Assembly: GCA_905147135.1 (NCBI GenBank)
Contig: LR990059.1
Span: forward strand, 14,221,001 to 14,285,000
DNA length: 64,000 bases
Source: Blastobasis lacticolella
Taxonomy: Eukaryota > Arthropoda > Insecta > Lepidoptera > Blastobasidae
Direction: 5' to 3'
Every line of letters starts with the position of its first letter. The first letter of the stretch is position 1. The position numbers and the translations under genes are program-made. The notes below the pieces were generated by a model that did no database searches, had not been told where the DNA came from, and worked only from the letters and a program-made list of their open reading frames with translations. Below, piece after piece: positions 10,701-20,392 of this stretch.

Positions 10701-12283
10701 AAATACCGGGTTTGACTCCCGAATTGGCAGACAATCAAACGATGAATTTAAATTTCAAGGTATACAGTCAGCTACAGAGAGGACGGACACATATTCATTA
10801 ATAATATTATAAGGGGTTTCTCTTTCTTTCTAAACTTTCCGTTCTCGTTGCAGCTGACTATAATATTTATCCAAATGAACTGCACAGGCTTGACAGAGTC
10901 CTACCACCGATAAGTGGTAATTAGATGTAATAGCCAAATTTATCCTTCAAATCTATATATACTACAAAACGGATTGCCTTAGCTTGGCAATCCTTTTTAG
11001 TGGCAGTAGGCAGGGCACATAGCTCGCAGAACGACGTCGACGTCGCGAGTGGCGACCACGTACCGGAAGACTCAGCGTGGGTAGGCCTCCACAAGGTGGA
11101 CCAACGATCGGGTAAAGATCGCAGGTACCAGCTGGAAGCGGAAGGTACAAGACCGGCCATTATGGAGATCTCTGAGGGAGGTCTATGCCCAGCAGTGGGC
11201 GTCTTCCGGCTGATATGATGATGATGATTACAGGAAGAATCGGCAGAAACAGATAAGGATTCCCACTTAGCCGAAGACTGAAGCCTTGGAAGAGTTCTAA
11301 CATAGCGCTGATTTCCTTACCTTCATATGTTACTCCTCCAACAACGGGGGTAACAATCGACGGGTATGCGATAACGACGTCGGTCATCCAAGCTTCAATA
11401 TCTTCCAATGTGTAATACGTATCCCACCGCATATTATTAATTCCAATCCGGTTGTAAGGTGTAACAGTTTCCTTGTCCATTGCACTGAAAAGAAGGATTT
11501 ATCGAAAATTTGTAGCGCCCACACCATCCATTGTTGGGTACTGTTAAAGGCTACTGTAACTGCTATAGATCCACACTACCCTATTCTCTATATACCAGAA
11601 AATTGGCTAGCAGTTTCGTTGGAGTTTCTGTGGAGGAGGAGACGGCTAAAGAATAGAACGCGTTGCCTGCGAGTATGTTGCCTGATCAATATAATCTGGA
11701 ATCTGGAAGGCTCAAGGCTAGAGTTAATAGGCTGTTCCAAGACGCGCATGCTCCATCTTCGGCCGCATTGTCACTTTACAACAAGTGAGATGGCGGACAA
11801 ATGCCTGTCTTGCATGATATAAAAAAAATAGTATCCCTCGCAGTAGACTTAGGTATATAGGATGACAATGACGATATTGATGTGAACATTTCAAATTAAA
11901 TTTGTTAATAATCATCATAGCAATCGTAGGAGCAGTAAAATCAATAACTTTACTATAAATTGTTGACACAATAGTAATAATTTATGTACTTACTCTTGCA
12001 CATTTTCAATGGCAACCTCAAATTTAATTCCGTTTCTACTCAAAAAGCTTTCAAGATTACTTTTTTGTTGTGGCGTTGACATGATGTTAACAAACTTTGC
12101 CGATGGAACAGGATCAGTCCAAAAATCGTAATTGGCATCGCCTTCTAGTTGCTGCAGTAAGGTTATTTGTTGCACATTTTCAGGTAAAATTTTATACAAT
12201 GTGTAGTTGGTGAAACTCAACTTTTCAGCCAAGGCGTAAAGGCTTGTTAACAAAATTGAAATTAATAGCAGTTCTGTCGACAT
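4709..12283 (-). CDS. CP1: secreted procarboxypeptidase A-like (M14A), 416 aa, catalytically complete
   Basis: Exons (high to low): 12283-11994, 11484-11321, 10548-10322, 9772-9685, one of 8575-8373 or 8330-8128, 7639-7555, 4902-4709. Together they give 1251 nt with GT..AG introns. The protein has a signal peptide (MSTELLLISILLTSLYALAE), a propeptide to about residue 110 and a trypsin-type activation site before the catalytic domain. Zinc ligands are H176 and E179 (GIHSREW) and H301 (LSFHSSGQ). Substrate and catalytic residues are R232, N248/R249 (DLNRNW), Y353 (codon split by an intron) and E376 (YELRD). Position 255 is Ile (I360, SIDW), as in enzymes that remove aliphatic or aromatic C-terminal residues. 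The likely role, from family knowledge, is cleavage of dietary peptides in the midgut lumen. Its start lies 343 bp below the CP2 stop, so promoter and upstream 3' UTR share a short spacer. The H196-bearing exon is triplicated. Confidence 0.92.
4990..5215 (+). mobile_element. Non-LTR retrotransposon 3' end fragment (CP1 last intron)
   Basis: Reads a typical reverse-transcriptase C-terminus (FPLHYNMGFFKGHVYRYLKG at about 5043-5100), then the 3' UTR motif TTTCCATCAGGCGG. Only the last 200 or so bases remain, as expected from 5' truncation. Confidence 0.75.
5540..6420. repeat. Degenerate tandem array with GAGCGAGCGNAGCGAGCTC units
   Basis: Eight to ten imperfect units of roughly 70-130 bp, each with a core like TGAGCGAGCGTAGCGAGCTC, then AATTTT-rich sequence, then AAANCTGGGGTGATNA. 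Clear cores are near 5575, 5795, 5845, 5970, 6190 and 6345. Flanking GC-rich blocks (GGGGCCCGGGCCCC at 5281; GCGCCCCCCTCTGGATCC at 6426) suggest a larger repeat or transposon. It lies in the intron between the last two CP1 exons. Confidence 0.8.
6835..6925. repeat. Fragment with duplicated CTGGGGTGGGCAC
   Basis: CTGGGGTGGGCAC occurs twice, followed by a C-rich tract and CCTACCTACGCCTATGTG. It resembles a dispersed repeat end; its class is not identified. Confidence 0.4.
7990..8085 (-). pseudogene. CP1 exon 5 copy a, broken by a 107-bp internal deletion
   Basis: Same 5' end (TAACAGGAGC) and 3' end as the intact copies, with AG and GT splice sites kept, but 96 nt instead of 203. The deletion runs from just after GPG to just before the GNSTE codons. 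It removes the FHSSGQ zinc-ligand segment and shifts the frame. It cannot replace copies b or c in a working enzyme. Confidence 0.85.
8128..8330 (-). CDS. CP1 exon 5 copy b (intact, 203 nt)
   Basis: Enters in phase 1 and leaves in phase 0, as the matching exons of CP2 to CP5 do. It encodes residues 257-324 with the third zinc ligand in YLSFHSSGQLL. It begins TAACAGGAGC, so its first two bases complete a Val codon after exon 4. The gap to copy a is only 42 bp. Confidence 0.9.
8373..8575 (-). CDS. CP1 exon 5 copy c (intact, 203 nt, alternative)
   Basis: Same length, phases and splice sites as copy b, starting exactly 245 bp upstream of it. It differs at about eight residues, mostly near the ends (KEASII for TGASIN, SDPE for SEPE, EHYANYDN for EQYANYDE). 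The zinc-ligand segment is unchanged. A 42-bp gap separates it from copy b. Confidence 0.85.
8865..9075 (-). repeat. SINE-1 copy (truncated, CP1 intron)
   Basis: Minus-oriented fragment of the commonest SINE here: GGCGTTAATGTCCCGG tail, then TTACAATGGGGCGACTG, ACCAGATTAGATCAT and CATCACGATG. The tRNA-like head is missing. Confidence 0.75.
10985..11232 (+). mobile_element. Non-LTR retrotransposon 3' end, GATGATGAT-tailed family
   Basis: In a shifted frame it reads the GRPPTRWxDD-type C-terminus of a reverse transcriptase, then CCCAGCAGTGGGCGTCTTCC and a GATGATGATGAT tail. Related pieces lie near 27030, 29270, 32705, 47385 and 59390. It sits in the CP1 intron between exons 2 and 3. Confidence 0.75.
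11615..11830 (+). mobile_element. Non-LTR retrotransposon 3' end (CP1 intron 1)
   Basis: Encodes a degraded LPASMLPDQYNLE..KARVNRLF segment, then CATGCTCCATCTTCGGCCGC and GTGAGATGGCGG, then an A-run. Closely related tails occur at 30745, 41930, 52728 and 63150. Confidence 0.75.
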
Positions 12284-12626
12284 CGCGACTGTATTTTAAT
12301 AAACAGTTTCCTTTACAAATTGAAATGTATGTGTGTTTATGCCTAGCAAAACAACTGAAATAACATCAGTACTAATTATAAGTTGCGATATTATTTTATT
12401 GTAACAATAAACTTTATTGGGGAAAATAAAGTTATCCTAGAAGGTAATAAAACAAACTCATTGATAGATAATTTATATTAAATTTTATAATACGGAAGGC
12501 CTATAAACCTTTACAACGCCAAGATTAGCGACATACTTCCAATGTTATGTACAAGGCGATAACATGGGACGTGGTAGTATATCAAGTAATAAATAAACAC
12601 GACATCAAACATTTTGAAGCTTACGT
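12284..12626 (-). promoter_or_regulatory. Short CP2-CP1 spacer: CP2 3' UTR and CP1 promoter
   Basis: Only 343 bp separate the CP2 stop from the CP1 start. Minus-strand AATAAA signals lie at 12413-12418 and 12395-12400. CP1 core promoter elements must lie in the remainder or overlap them; I saw no unambiguous TATA box. Confidence 0.5.
12413..12418 (-). terminator. Candidate poly(A) signal of CP2
   Basis: AATAAA on the minus strand, 209 bp past the CP2 stop; a second copy is at 12395-12400. Confidence 0.5.
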
Positions 12627-15600
12627 TTAAACCAAAAGCTTAAAATATAAAGATAAGAGCACCAAAGTAATTGAAGCTTTTACGCCGAATCCGTTGCTGT
12701 ATCCAAATCTTTTGGCTTGATGAATGAGCTCCAAAACGGAGTCCATGGCTTCTAAATTGGTTGGCAAAATCTGATCAGTTGGCAATAGGTGCCCATAAGT
12801 GCCTGTATCTCTCAACTCATAACAGTACACCAAGGGTACTCTGAGTTCCTCTTTCACCCAGTCTATACTCGTGCCGGTTGCATGATCTGAAAATTTGAAA
12901 ATGTAGAGGATTTGATACTTTGGTTTATAGCTAGGGATATAACTCACAATAATGCCACGCAGCTAACATTATTATTAGGTGCGTAGTGTCCATCAGAATA
13001 GAATATATTATTTTCTTTTAATAATGAGAATAATGTCATAATGGTATACTAGTTTAGAATATTGTAGATGCGAGTACATTGGCATAATTGTAAAGTTTAT
13101 AAATTTGTATAGACGTTTCCCACTATCCACGTCTTGCGCAGACAGGCAAATTATGTGGGGAACAGATGACTGACTATGACACCCCCGCCAGGGATGGCTG
13201 GACGTCGTCAAGAGTGACATGCGTGCTAACAGACTCACCACAAAGGATGCCGAAGACCGAGCAAAGTGGGCTAAGAAAAGCAACCGCAACCGGGATTTAA
13301 CGCCGAGATGATGATAATGGTATTGCGCCAACATCACTTGAGTTACTCCATTGTTGCGCCACAAGACGACCAGTAAACAAACAAACATGATGTCAAATAT
13401 ACATATAATCATATATATAAATAGTACACTTTGTCTTTACTAATTTTTTTCCAGTGCATCTACGTCTAGAAGTTAGATATACGAGTATACTTACAAAATT
13501 ATAACATAACACAAAATAATACTTACAAATTGCTTCAGCTATGTTTCCGGTGACGTATACCGTGTTGTACCTCACTTGCAGTGCACCCATTGCCCGTCGG
13601 CCAATTTTAACCTGAAGTATGGTCATAAAATTATTACATTTCAGTATCAGACAATAAGAAAAACTACCTATATGTTTTTACATGACGATTCATAAATGTA
13701 TATATTTTTAAGAATTACTGGACTGTGATGATATGCATGTGAAAGAAGCGAGTACCTACTGACGCGAAGAGTCATAGGGTTAAAAGGATGAGAGTTTTAT
13801 TCACCTCCAGATATAGATAAGGTTAGGGATTATATCCATTGCTTGATATATGTTTTTTTTATATAAGCTTCCTGTTATTTGTAATTTTATACTTACGGAA
13901 TCCTCGTAATTATCCAGTTGCTCTGTAGTGTTGCCATAAGGAACCATTAAGAGTTGACCGAAAGTATGGAACGATAGGTACATTTCAATGTCATGTCTGA
14001 GAGCCCTGATGAATGTTGATAAAGTTCTGCTTTCTGGCTCAGAAAATGGACCAAGACCTGGGTAGGTATCAGCTGCTGGATTGAGGCTTACCCCTTCCAC
14101 TGTTAAAACAATATTATTTTTAAATTCACGTTTTCAAACCAATATAATGCCCAAACTTCTTTGCAAAATTCAAATAAAATATACTAACATATTAAAGATT
14201 GAACCAAGAACTACAACTTACACATAAAATTGCTATTCCAGTTTCTATTCAAGTCAACGCCGAAGTTAGTTCCATCAATATTACGTCGATTTTTACGCCA
14301 CATTCTAAACTGAAATCGAAAATGTAATTAGGTACAACTCAAAGGACTAAACAAAAAAGCGTGGGTGGCCTAATGGCTGACGGGTCTGACTGGTAAGCGA
14401 AAGGTGCCAAATTCGACCCCTAGCTCTTTTTTCCGAGTTATGTACATTAGTTGAACACTAACCGAAGCTCTTACGGTGAGAGGAAGATTGTGAAGAAACC
14501 AAGCAAATTCAAGCGACTTTAATAATTACCTAAACTGCTCAGTTTCCCTTTTTAACAGGGTCGCAGAGGGCAGACGGCAGTCGCTCTACTGTAATTACCT
14601 GATCAGCCAAGTCCTGGATCATGGTCAAGCTGGATCCCGATCTTTCGTGCAAACTATACAATCGGAATATTAACGCCATCATGATTTGTATAAGACTAAC
14701 CAAACTATAAGTAACATTAAATGTAGAAAATAATTGGGAATGTTTAACGAGTTTTTTGGTTTTGTTTCCAGCGACAAACGCGCAGACAACCCTTATGGAA
14801 AACGATAAGAGCTCGTCAGATATACGCGTTTTCTATGCGCGTTATTCAATTTTGTCTTTTGTGCTATCTGCAGAAAGCTTAGTGCTCATTCCACAAAACC
14901 GTCTATGTGCAGCATTTGAACAGCGATCGTGTCCGCCTAGTTATTGCGTAGCATCCGTGCCACTAGGATGTATTCTAATTTCGGTAAGAAACACACCGCT
15001 AAAAGCTGTTTTCTTTTTGAGTCTTTAAGAGATCAATGTCCGCTATTGCCAATCCATTTGGCATTTACTGTAATGCGATGTATTTTAATAAACGGGAATA
15101 TACCTAGACATAAGGGCATGTACTGACTGATTAACGTAAATAACTAGCCAGCGGATGAATTAGTTTGTGCAAATTACAGACATGAGGCCTATCATCTAAT
15201 TCTTAGACTGATTAAGGCATATACGGTTCTGCGAGAATCGTAGATGTTGAAGGGAACTGTACTATTTTCCATCAGGTCAGATGTCTGCTCGTTTGTCACT
15301 GATGAATAGTAGGTAGTACAAAAACTCCGCTTCATCATCATCATCACAGCCCATTACAGTCCACTGCAGGACTAAGGGCCTCTCCAATGATAGGGGAGCT
15401 TATTGCCGTAATCACCACGCTTGGCAGGCGGGTTGGAGATCGCGGTGTTATAAATAAAACAATGGAAAACGCTGCTGCCCATTTCCCAGCTTACGGAGAC
15501 TCTTGGATCTTTTGCCTCGAAAACATTAGTCGCCTCGTACGACACCCACGAGTGTAAGGGGTTGGTGCAATTCTACTCTGCCGGACACCACACGGTCAGA

Positions 15601-17280
15601 AGACTTCGCTTAAAATATAACAAACACCTATTATGTTCTTACATTTCACATTATTGTTATATTACACATTAAACAACTTACTGATTCATGAGTCCACACA
15701 TAACCATCAGGGTTGGTGACAGGAAAGATATACCAATCGAAGTCCCTTGCAGCAGCCATAGTTTCTGCATGGGTACTTGTAAGTAACTCATTGATTATAA
15801 AACACCCGGTTGTTGGAGGGACCCATTCTCTAGCATGAATACCAGCCTCCACAAATATTATTTTTCTACCAGAACCATGAGATAATTTGAGTCCTTTTAT
15901 TGTTCTACCTTCGTAAGTATGTCCACCGATTATTTGTGTTGCTACCTCCGGAAATGCAGCTGCCATATCGGACATCCACGCTTCGATATCTTGCAAGGTG
16001 TAATATGTATTCCAATTCATATTTCTAGTGGTTCTTGTGTAACTTGAGACCGTCTCTTTGTCGATTACACTAAAATGTTCAGATTAATTATTTTTGTTAT
16101 TAGACATCACTATATAATTAGCACTTGAATGGTAACTGATTCTAAACATTATAAATTGTCAATATGTATTTATTGCATTCATGAGATTATACATGTCTTC
16201 AATGTTTTAATGTTCTTACATCATGAAACCCATGTGTTTGTACAAAATATATTATTTAAGTTAATCATTTGTGCTTTATATAAATGTCGCACTTAGGCAT
16301 TATTTTTAAAATGTCTATACATTAAATCACTCAAACTAAATGACTTAAACTGATCTTTATTACACCTACACTCCTGAGTTCAATGATCTGATCAAATGAT
16401 CAATGTGCATGAACAGCTTTTATCATCATCAGTCTATATTTAGTCCAGTATCTATTAGGCAAAGACCTCCTTCAATGATGCCAATGCACCTGACCCTCGG
16501 CTTACCGCATCAGCTTCCTATACCAGATCAAAGGGCGTCGTACACTATACTTGCCGTTGTTGAAACAACTTTATAAACTAAAAATAATTATCTTAGCGTT
16601 AATGTCCCGGTTGTACTCTCGCGCACGAGGGCCCGGGGTCAGCCTTGACCGTGATTCAGGATTTGGCAGATCAGATAATTACAATGGAGCGACTGCCATC
16701 TGACCTCCGTGACCCTGCGACCAGGGGAACTTGACCAGATTGGATCATGGTTACATATTCAGTCGCCTGAAGTGTAGGTTTTATCACTATGTTTTCCGTC
16801 ACCGTAATAGCATCGATTAGCATTCAACTAATGTACATAACTCAGAAACCAATCATTGGTACATGGCCGCATTAGGATTCAAACCCGGTACCTCTCGCTG
16901 ACGAGTCGGATACCTTAACCACTTGACCACCGACGCTCCAGGCCTCACAAACAACTTTACATTACGACTTTATTATATACACATACTCACTCTTGAATAT
17001 TCTGTATGGCTATTTCGAAGCCTACGCCGTTAGTGTTGAGAACATTTTCCAAAACACCTTTGTTCAACGGATTTGCCATTATGTCAACAAATGCAACATT
17101 CGGAATAGGATCGTTCCAGAAATCGAAAGAGACGTCATATTCTAGATCTTGAAGTAACTTGATGTGAGCTTCATTTCGAGGATATATTTTGTACAAGGTA
17201 TAGTTATCAAAACGAAACTTTTCACCACATGCTACAGATAAAGATAAGAACAAAGTTAAATAAGTGTATGGCACACCCAT
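12627..17280 (-). CDS. CP2: procarboxypeptidase A-like (M14A), 437 aa, complete, hydrophobic C-tail
   Basis: Exons: 17280-16991, 16069-15682, 14309-14222, 14099-13897, 13611-13527, 12886-12627 (1314 nt). Signal peptide MGVPYTYLTLFLSLSVACGE, a propeptide, then a tryptic-type site RTTR (109-112) before NMNWNTYY. Zinc ligands are H175, E178 and H300. R231, N247/R248, Y352 and E375 are all present, and position 255 is Ile (I359), so carboxypeptidase A-like specificity is expected. CP2 is the closest paralogue of CP1. It lacks the intron that CP1 and CP3 have after the TYEG motif, so an intron was lost, or gained in the others. Unlike CP1, the final exon adds 22 or so residues ending ASITLVLLSLYFKLLV after a small-residue stretch (YSNGFG). 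This could be a GPI-anchor signal, although a Lys inside the hydrophobic run makes that uncertain. Confidence 0.92.
13165..13312 (+). mobile_element. Non-LTR retrotransposon C-terminal fragment (CP2 intron)
   Basis: Reads GWLDVVKSDMRANRLTTKDA then EDRAKWAKKS at about 13190-13285, the usual last segment of an RTE-like endonuclease/reverse-transcriptase frame, ending at GATGATGATAATGG. The same family is seen at 27555-27815. Confidence 0.8.
14363..14690 (+). repeat. SINE-1 copy (CP2 intron)
   Basis: tRNA-like head GCGTGGGTGGCCTAATGG, then TTATGTACATTAGTTGAACA, then a CAGTCGCTCTACTGTAATTA body and a truncated GATCATGGTCAAG tail. Confidence 0.8.
15340..15602 (-). repeat. Dispersed repeat B (SINE-like, CP2 exon 2/3 intron)
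   Basis: Contains CAGTCCACTGCAGGACTAAG, CTCCAATGATAGGGGAGC, AAACGCTGCTGCCCATTTCC and CTACTCTGCCGGACACCAC. The same family in plus orientation is at 29693-30240 (interrupted) and 60218-60470. Confidence 0.75.
16430..16560. repeat. Dispersed repeat fragment in CP2 intron 1
   Basis: Resembles a lepidopteran dispersed repeat (TAGTCCAGTATCTATTAGGC, then AGACCTCCTTCAATG, then CTTACCGCATCAGCTTCC). No second copy this clear lies in the window. Confidence 0.4.
16596..16942 (-). repeat. SINE-1, near full length (CP2 intron 1)
   Basis: Runs from the GTTAATGTCCCGGTTG tail to a tRNA-like head whose plus-strand form is GACCACCGACGCTCC at 16924-16938. The B-box-like region GGATTCAAACCCGG is clear. It is a good reference copy for the family. 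Confidence 0.85.
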
Positions 17281-18346
17281 GGTCGTTCGTTAGAATCTAA
17301 ATAACAACGCAAAGGCTGAGTTTAAAGCAAATGTAATTATATTATTGTAGTCCAATAAAATTTATTAATGCGATAATTGCTTCTGATAACATCTAAACCG
17401 TTGATAGTCACATTATTTATTATTAAAATGGATCTTAGCAGACACATATTTGAATAGTTATGTATGGCCAAATATCTACTAACTGGTCACATTGGATTAA
17501 GCCAAAAAACTAGCAACTACTAATAAATGTTATTTATAAAAAGCCGCAATGTTCTGATGCTGTGTGAATACTTCTTACTATAAAAACTTATGGAATTAGA
17601 ACTTGAGCCCGAAATCATTTCACACCAACAGAACTGCGTGATCAGTCCGGGTTTTAAGAGTCAAAATACCAAAAATTCCGAGATCGCTGCGCTCTGAATG
17701 AATCTATAAGGAAAGTTTAAGAATATACGAGTAATGCAGATATCTGACCAATCACCGCATGGAAGGAACGTGATGCGGAGAAACCAAGATGGACTGAAGT
17801 GGCACCTGCCAGCGCTATCATTAAAGCGTATTGGGCCCAATGGGAGAGCGGAACGGTATACTTTACCGAAAATGTAGTAAAACCTATAGGTAGTTGTTCC
17901 TCGGGTTAAGGTGCAAGACGTTCTCCAGGAGATACATGATGGTGTAACAGGTGGACTAAGGGTAAAAAGAATACTGATCAAAGTAAGAGAAAGGTTCACT
18001 GGCTTTATTATCGGGAAGATGTTCAGAATTGGTGTTGCAAATGCAGTATTTGCGCCGCTGTCAAAAAACAGGCAGACATACGGCATTTGCAATAACCACC
18101 TCGGGGGCTCCTGCTTTATTGTCTCTCGCGATCGCGGGTCGCGGGTTAGCGCGGCCACTCGGACTGTGCGCTGTGGCCCTAGCACAAGTGTGTCCGCGAC
18201 GAAACTCGCGCCGCGAGAGAGCGTTTGTCTCTTTCTCTCAATACTAAGACTAAAGAGATAGCAACACCTATGTCTCGCTTTTTCTCGCTTATCGCGCGCG
18301 GGAGCAACTTGTGCTAGGCCTACTGGCTGTTATGCACAACGATAGG
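17281..18346. other. Intergenic DNA upstream of CP2
   Basis: No gene. The CP2 promoter must lie near 17281-17560; a minus-strand TATAAATA at about 17530 is possible but 250 bp from the start codon. From 17640 the sequence becomes mixed, then GC-rich with CG dinucleotides (18120-18320, for example TCGCGATCGCGGGTCGCGGG). A similar segment in inverted orientation is at 61495-61650. Confidence 0.5.
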
Positions 18347-18494
18347 TACAGTCGAGTTCATTAATATGTGAGCATTGTCAAGGCTTCAAATATAAATGTT
18401 TCTGAATGAATCTGCTCAGATATATAAGTACCCTTCTATGTACATTTATATTTGAAGCCTTGGTAATGCTTACATATTAATGAACTCGACTGTA
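18347..18494. mobile_element. 148-bp foldback MITE, near-perfect palindrome
   Basis: Left arm 18347-18399 begins TACAGTCGAGTTCATTAATA. Right arm 18442-18494 is its near-perfect reverse complement, and only 42 bp separate them. Terminal TA dinucleotides fit a mariner-type target. Transcripts would form a long hairpin. Confidence 0.85.
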
Positions 18495-18764
18495 CCCAAG
18501 CGGGTACGCTGCGGCTGGGGCTGACTATGCCTGCAATAGCTCCACCAGCATACCAGCATAAAGCCCTTTTAAATTGTTTCTGTAAGTAAAGCCTGATAAG
18601 TAATGCCTAAATATTTATCTTTGCTGGACAGTAATCTGCTTTATTATTATAGTCGAAAAAATAGGTACAGTAGCAATCGTAAACCATATCTTATGTTACC
18701 ATCCCCTAAATCAACATGTATTACTCGCTAAGTCGCTACTATTCTAGGTAAGTATTTATAATGA

Positions 18765-19262
18765 TTTCAAATCGCTGACGGAGAAAAATTGAAATATCTC
18801 ACAAGTTTATTATCTGATTGCAATTATAAAAATTGTTTTGTATGGCTTAATAATGTGCCTTTATTATCTTAGTACATTATTTTGTTCTAAAGTTACTCGT
18901 AAAGTTGTAAAAAGTTACAAAGGGATATATTTTTGTAAAATTTTCTCAATAACTTAATAATAAAACATAATAATACGTTTATTTTACATATATATTATTC
19001 AAACTCATTGCTTTTTTTTATTTTAAGTCATTTACGCAAATTAAAACAATCGTATGGCGCTTCAAGTGGTGCCCGTTGCTAGGGAAAACCTACAATATCT
19101 CGCTTATTTATTAACGGATTGGGATTATAAAAATAGTTTTGTATAGCTTTTTAATGTGCTTTTATTTTTTTTGTACATTGTTTTGCTCTAAAGTTATCGG
19201 TTAGTTGTTAAACAATCAAAACGGATTTATTTTTTGCAAAATTTTCATATTAAAATGAAATG
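18765..19262. repeat. Direct duplication, about 301-bp period
   Basis: About 18775-18960 recurs at about 19080-19262: TATGGCTTAATAATGTGCCT at 18841 against TATAGCTTTTTAATGTGCTT at 19142, then GTACATT.TTTTG.TCTAAAG in both. Copies are diverged by roughly a quarter of positions. A weaker third unit may follow at 19340. Confidence 0.7.
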
Positions 19263-19282
19263 AAATGAAATGAAATGAAAAT
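19253..19282. repeat. (ATGAA)n microsatellite
   Basis: About five tandem ATGAA units. Confidence 0.9.
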
Positions 19283-19589
19283 ATTTATTTGCTTTGCATA
19301 AAAATTAACAATTTAAATAAATTCGACTAGTGTCGACCATCAGAACTTGAATATCTCTCAAAATATAATTTTCACATAGTTGAATGAATAAACAAAATTG
19401 TAGCACATTTTATTCTGCTTCATTTGATGCCTCACACATACTTCTAAGTATAATACAGTCAGTTTTAAAGGCAGATTTCAAAACGCGGCGGCGGCCATCT
19501 TGATGACGTCACCGCTGAAGAACCAAGCGTTGTAGAGATTGTCGCCCGTCTGTTTTTTATTCATAATAATATACTTAACAATAAACTAA

Positions 19590-20040
19590 AAGATGGTGCT
19601 GGTTTCTGAAACTGAACTATCCGGGCCATATTTGAAGCCAAGGGAAGGGACTATTACAACCAACAACACTGTTGGCTTTTCACCTTTCTCTCAAATACAG
19701 AAATATCGCGGTTTTTGGTGTGCGTACGTGGGGGAATTATCGGTAATTGAACCATCTCAGAATTCAAGCGATTCTTAGCTGATGTCAAGGCTACAGCCCG
19801 TCAATGCCATCCGCTTATGGTGTTCGTCGCTGTAGATTTAAACGTGAAATCTATGGAGATTGTAAAGGACTGGGCAGCTGCCTGCGGGTTTTCGCTCCTG
19901 AATACGGGTGTGGTTCACACGTGTGTGCGACAACCGGGTGGTTCTATCGCAGACCTTGCGTTTCCGAGCCCTGCTCTTGCACGTCGTGTCTAAAATTGGG
20001 CAGTGGTGGAGAGTGTTAAGCCAATGTCTGATTTTTTTCG
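19590..20040 (+). mobile_element. Non-LTR retrotransposon endonuclease-domain remnant
   Basis: Two frames together read an APE-type endonuclease segment: FSPFSQIQKYRGFWCAYVGE (19674-19733), then in other frames AVDLNVKSMEI, DWAAACGFSLLNTGVVHTCV (about 19876-19935), RQPGGSIADLAFPSPALARR. These are R1-like endonuclease motifs. Frameshifts and missing flanks show it is dead. Confidence 0.8.
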
Positions 20041-20339
20041 TCTGAAAATTATTTTTTTCCTCGGTCGCTTCACTCTTTAGTGTTTGTAAAATAACCATTC
20101 GTGATTTTACTACCTTGAGTGGCGCACTAAATTTTACTATAATTGCCTATAATTGTCTTGATTTTTCTATTTTGATCAAATATTTCAGTTCAGTTCTTTA
20201 GTACAACCTAACATTAATTAATTAGACCGGAATGGTGAAGGTTTAATAACGCCATACATCCAGGCTTTAAATCCTTCCTGACTGATTTAGTATATTAAAT
20301 ATGAAACAGCTATTCAAAAACCCACTGATTGAAAATATA

Positions 20340-20345
20340 TTTATT
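20340..20345 (-). terminator. Poly(A) signal of CP3
   Basis: AATAAA on the minus strand, 48 bp past the CP3 stop. Confidence 0.65.
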
Positions 20346-20392
20346 GTTTGCACAAGTACAATTGATGTAATATTAAAGACGATAAAGCATTA

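Noticed and set aside
14756..15126. Overlapping plus-strand open frames of 90 and 60 codons
   Set aside because: They lie in a CP2 intron, have no domain, no codon bias and no similarity I recognise.
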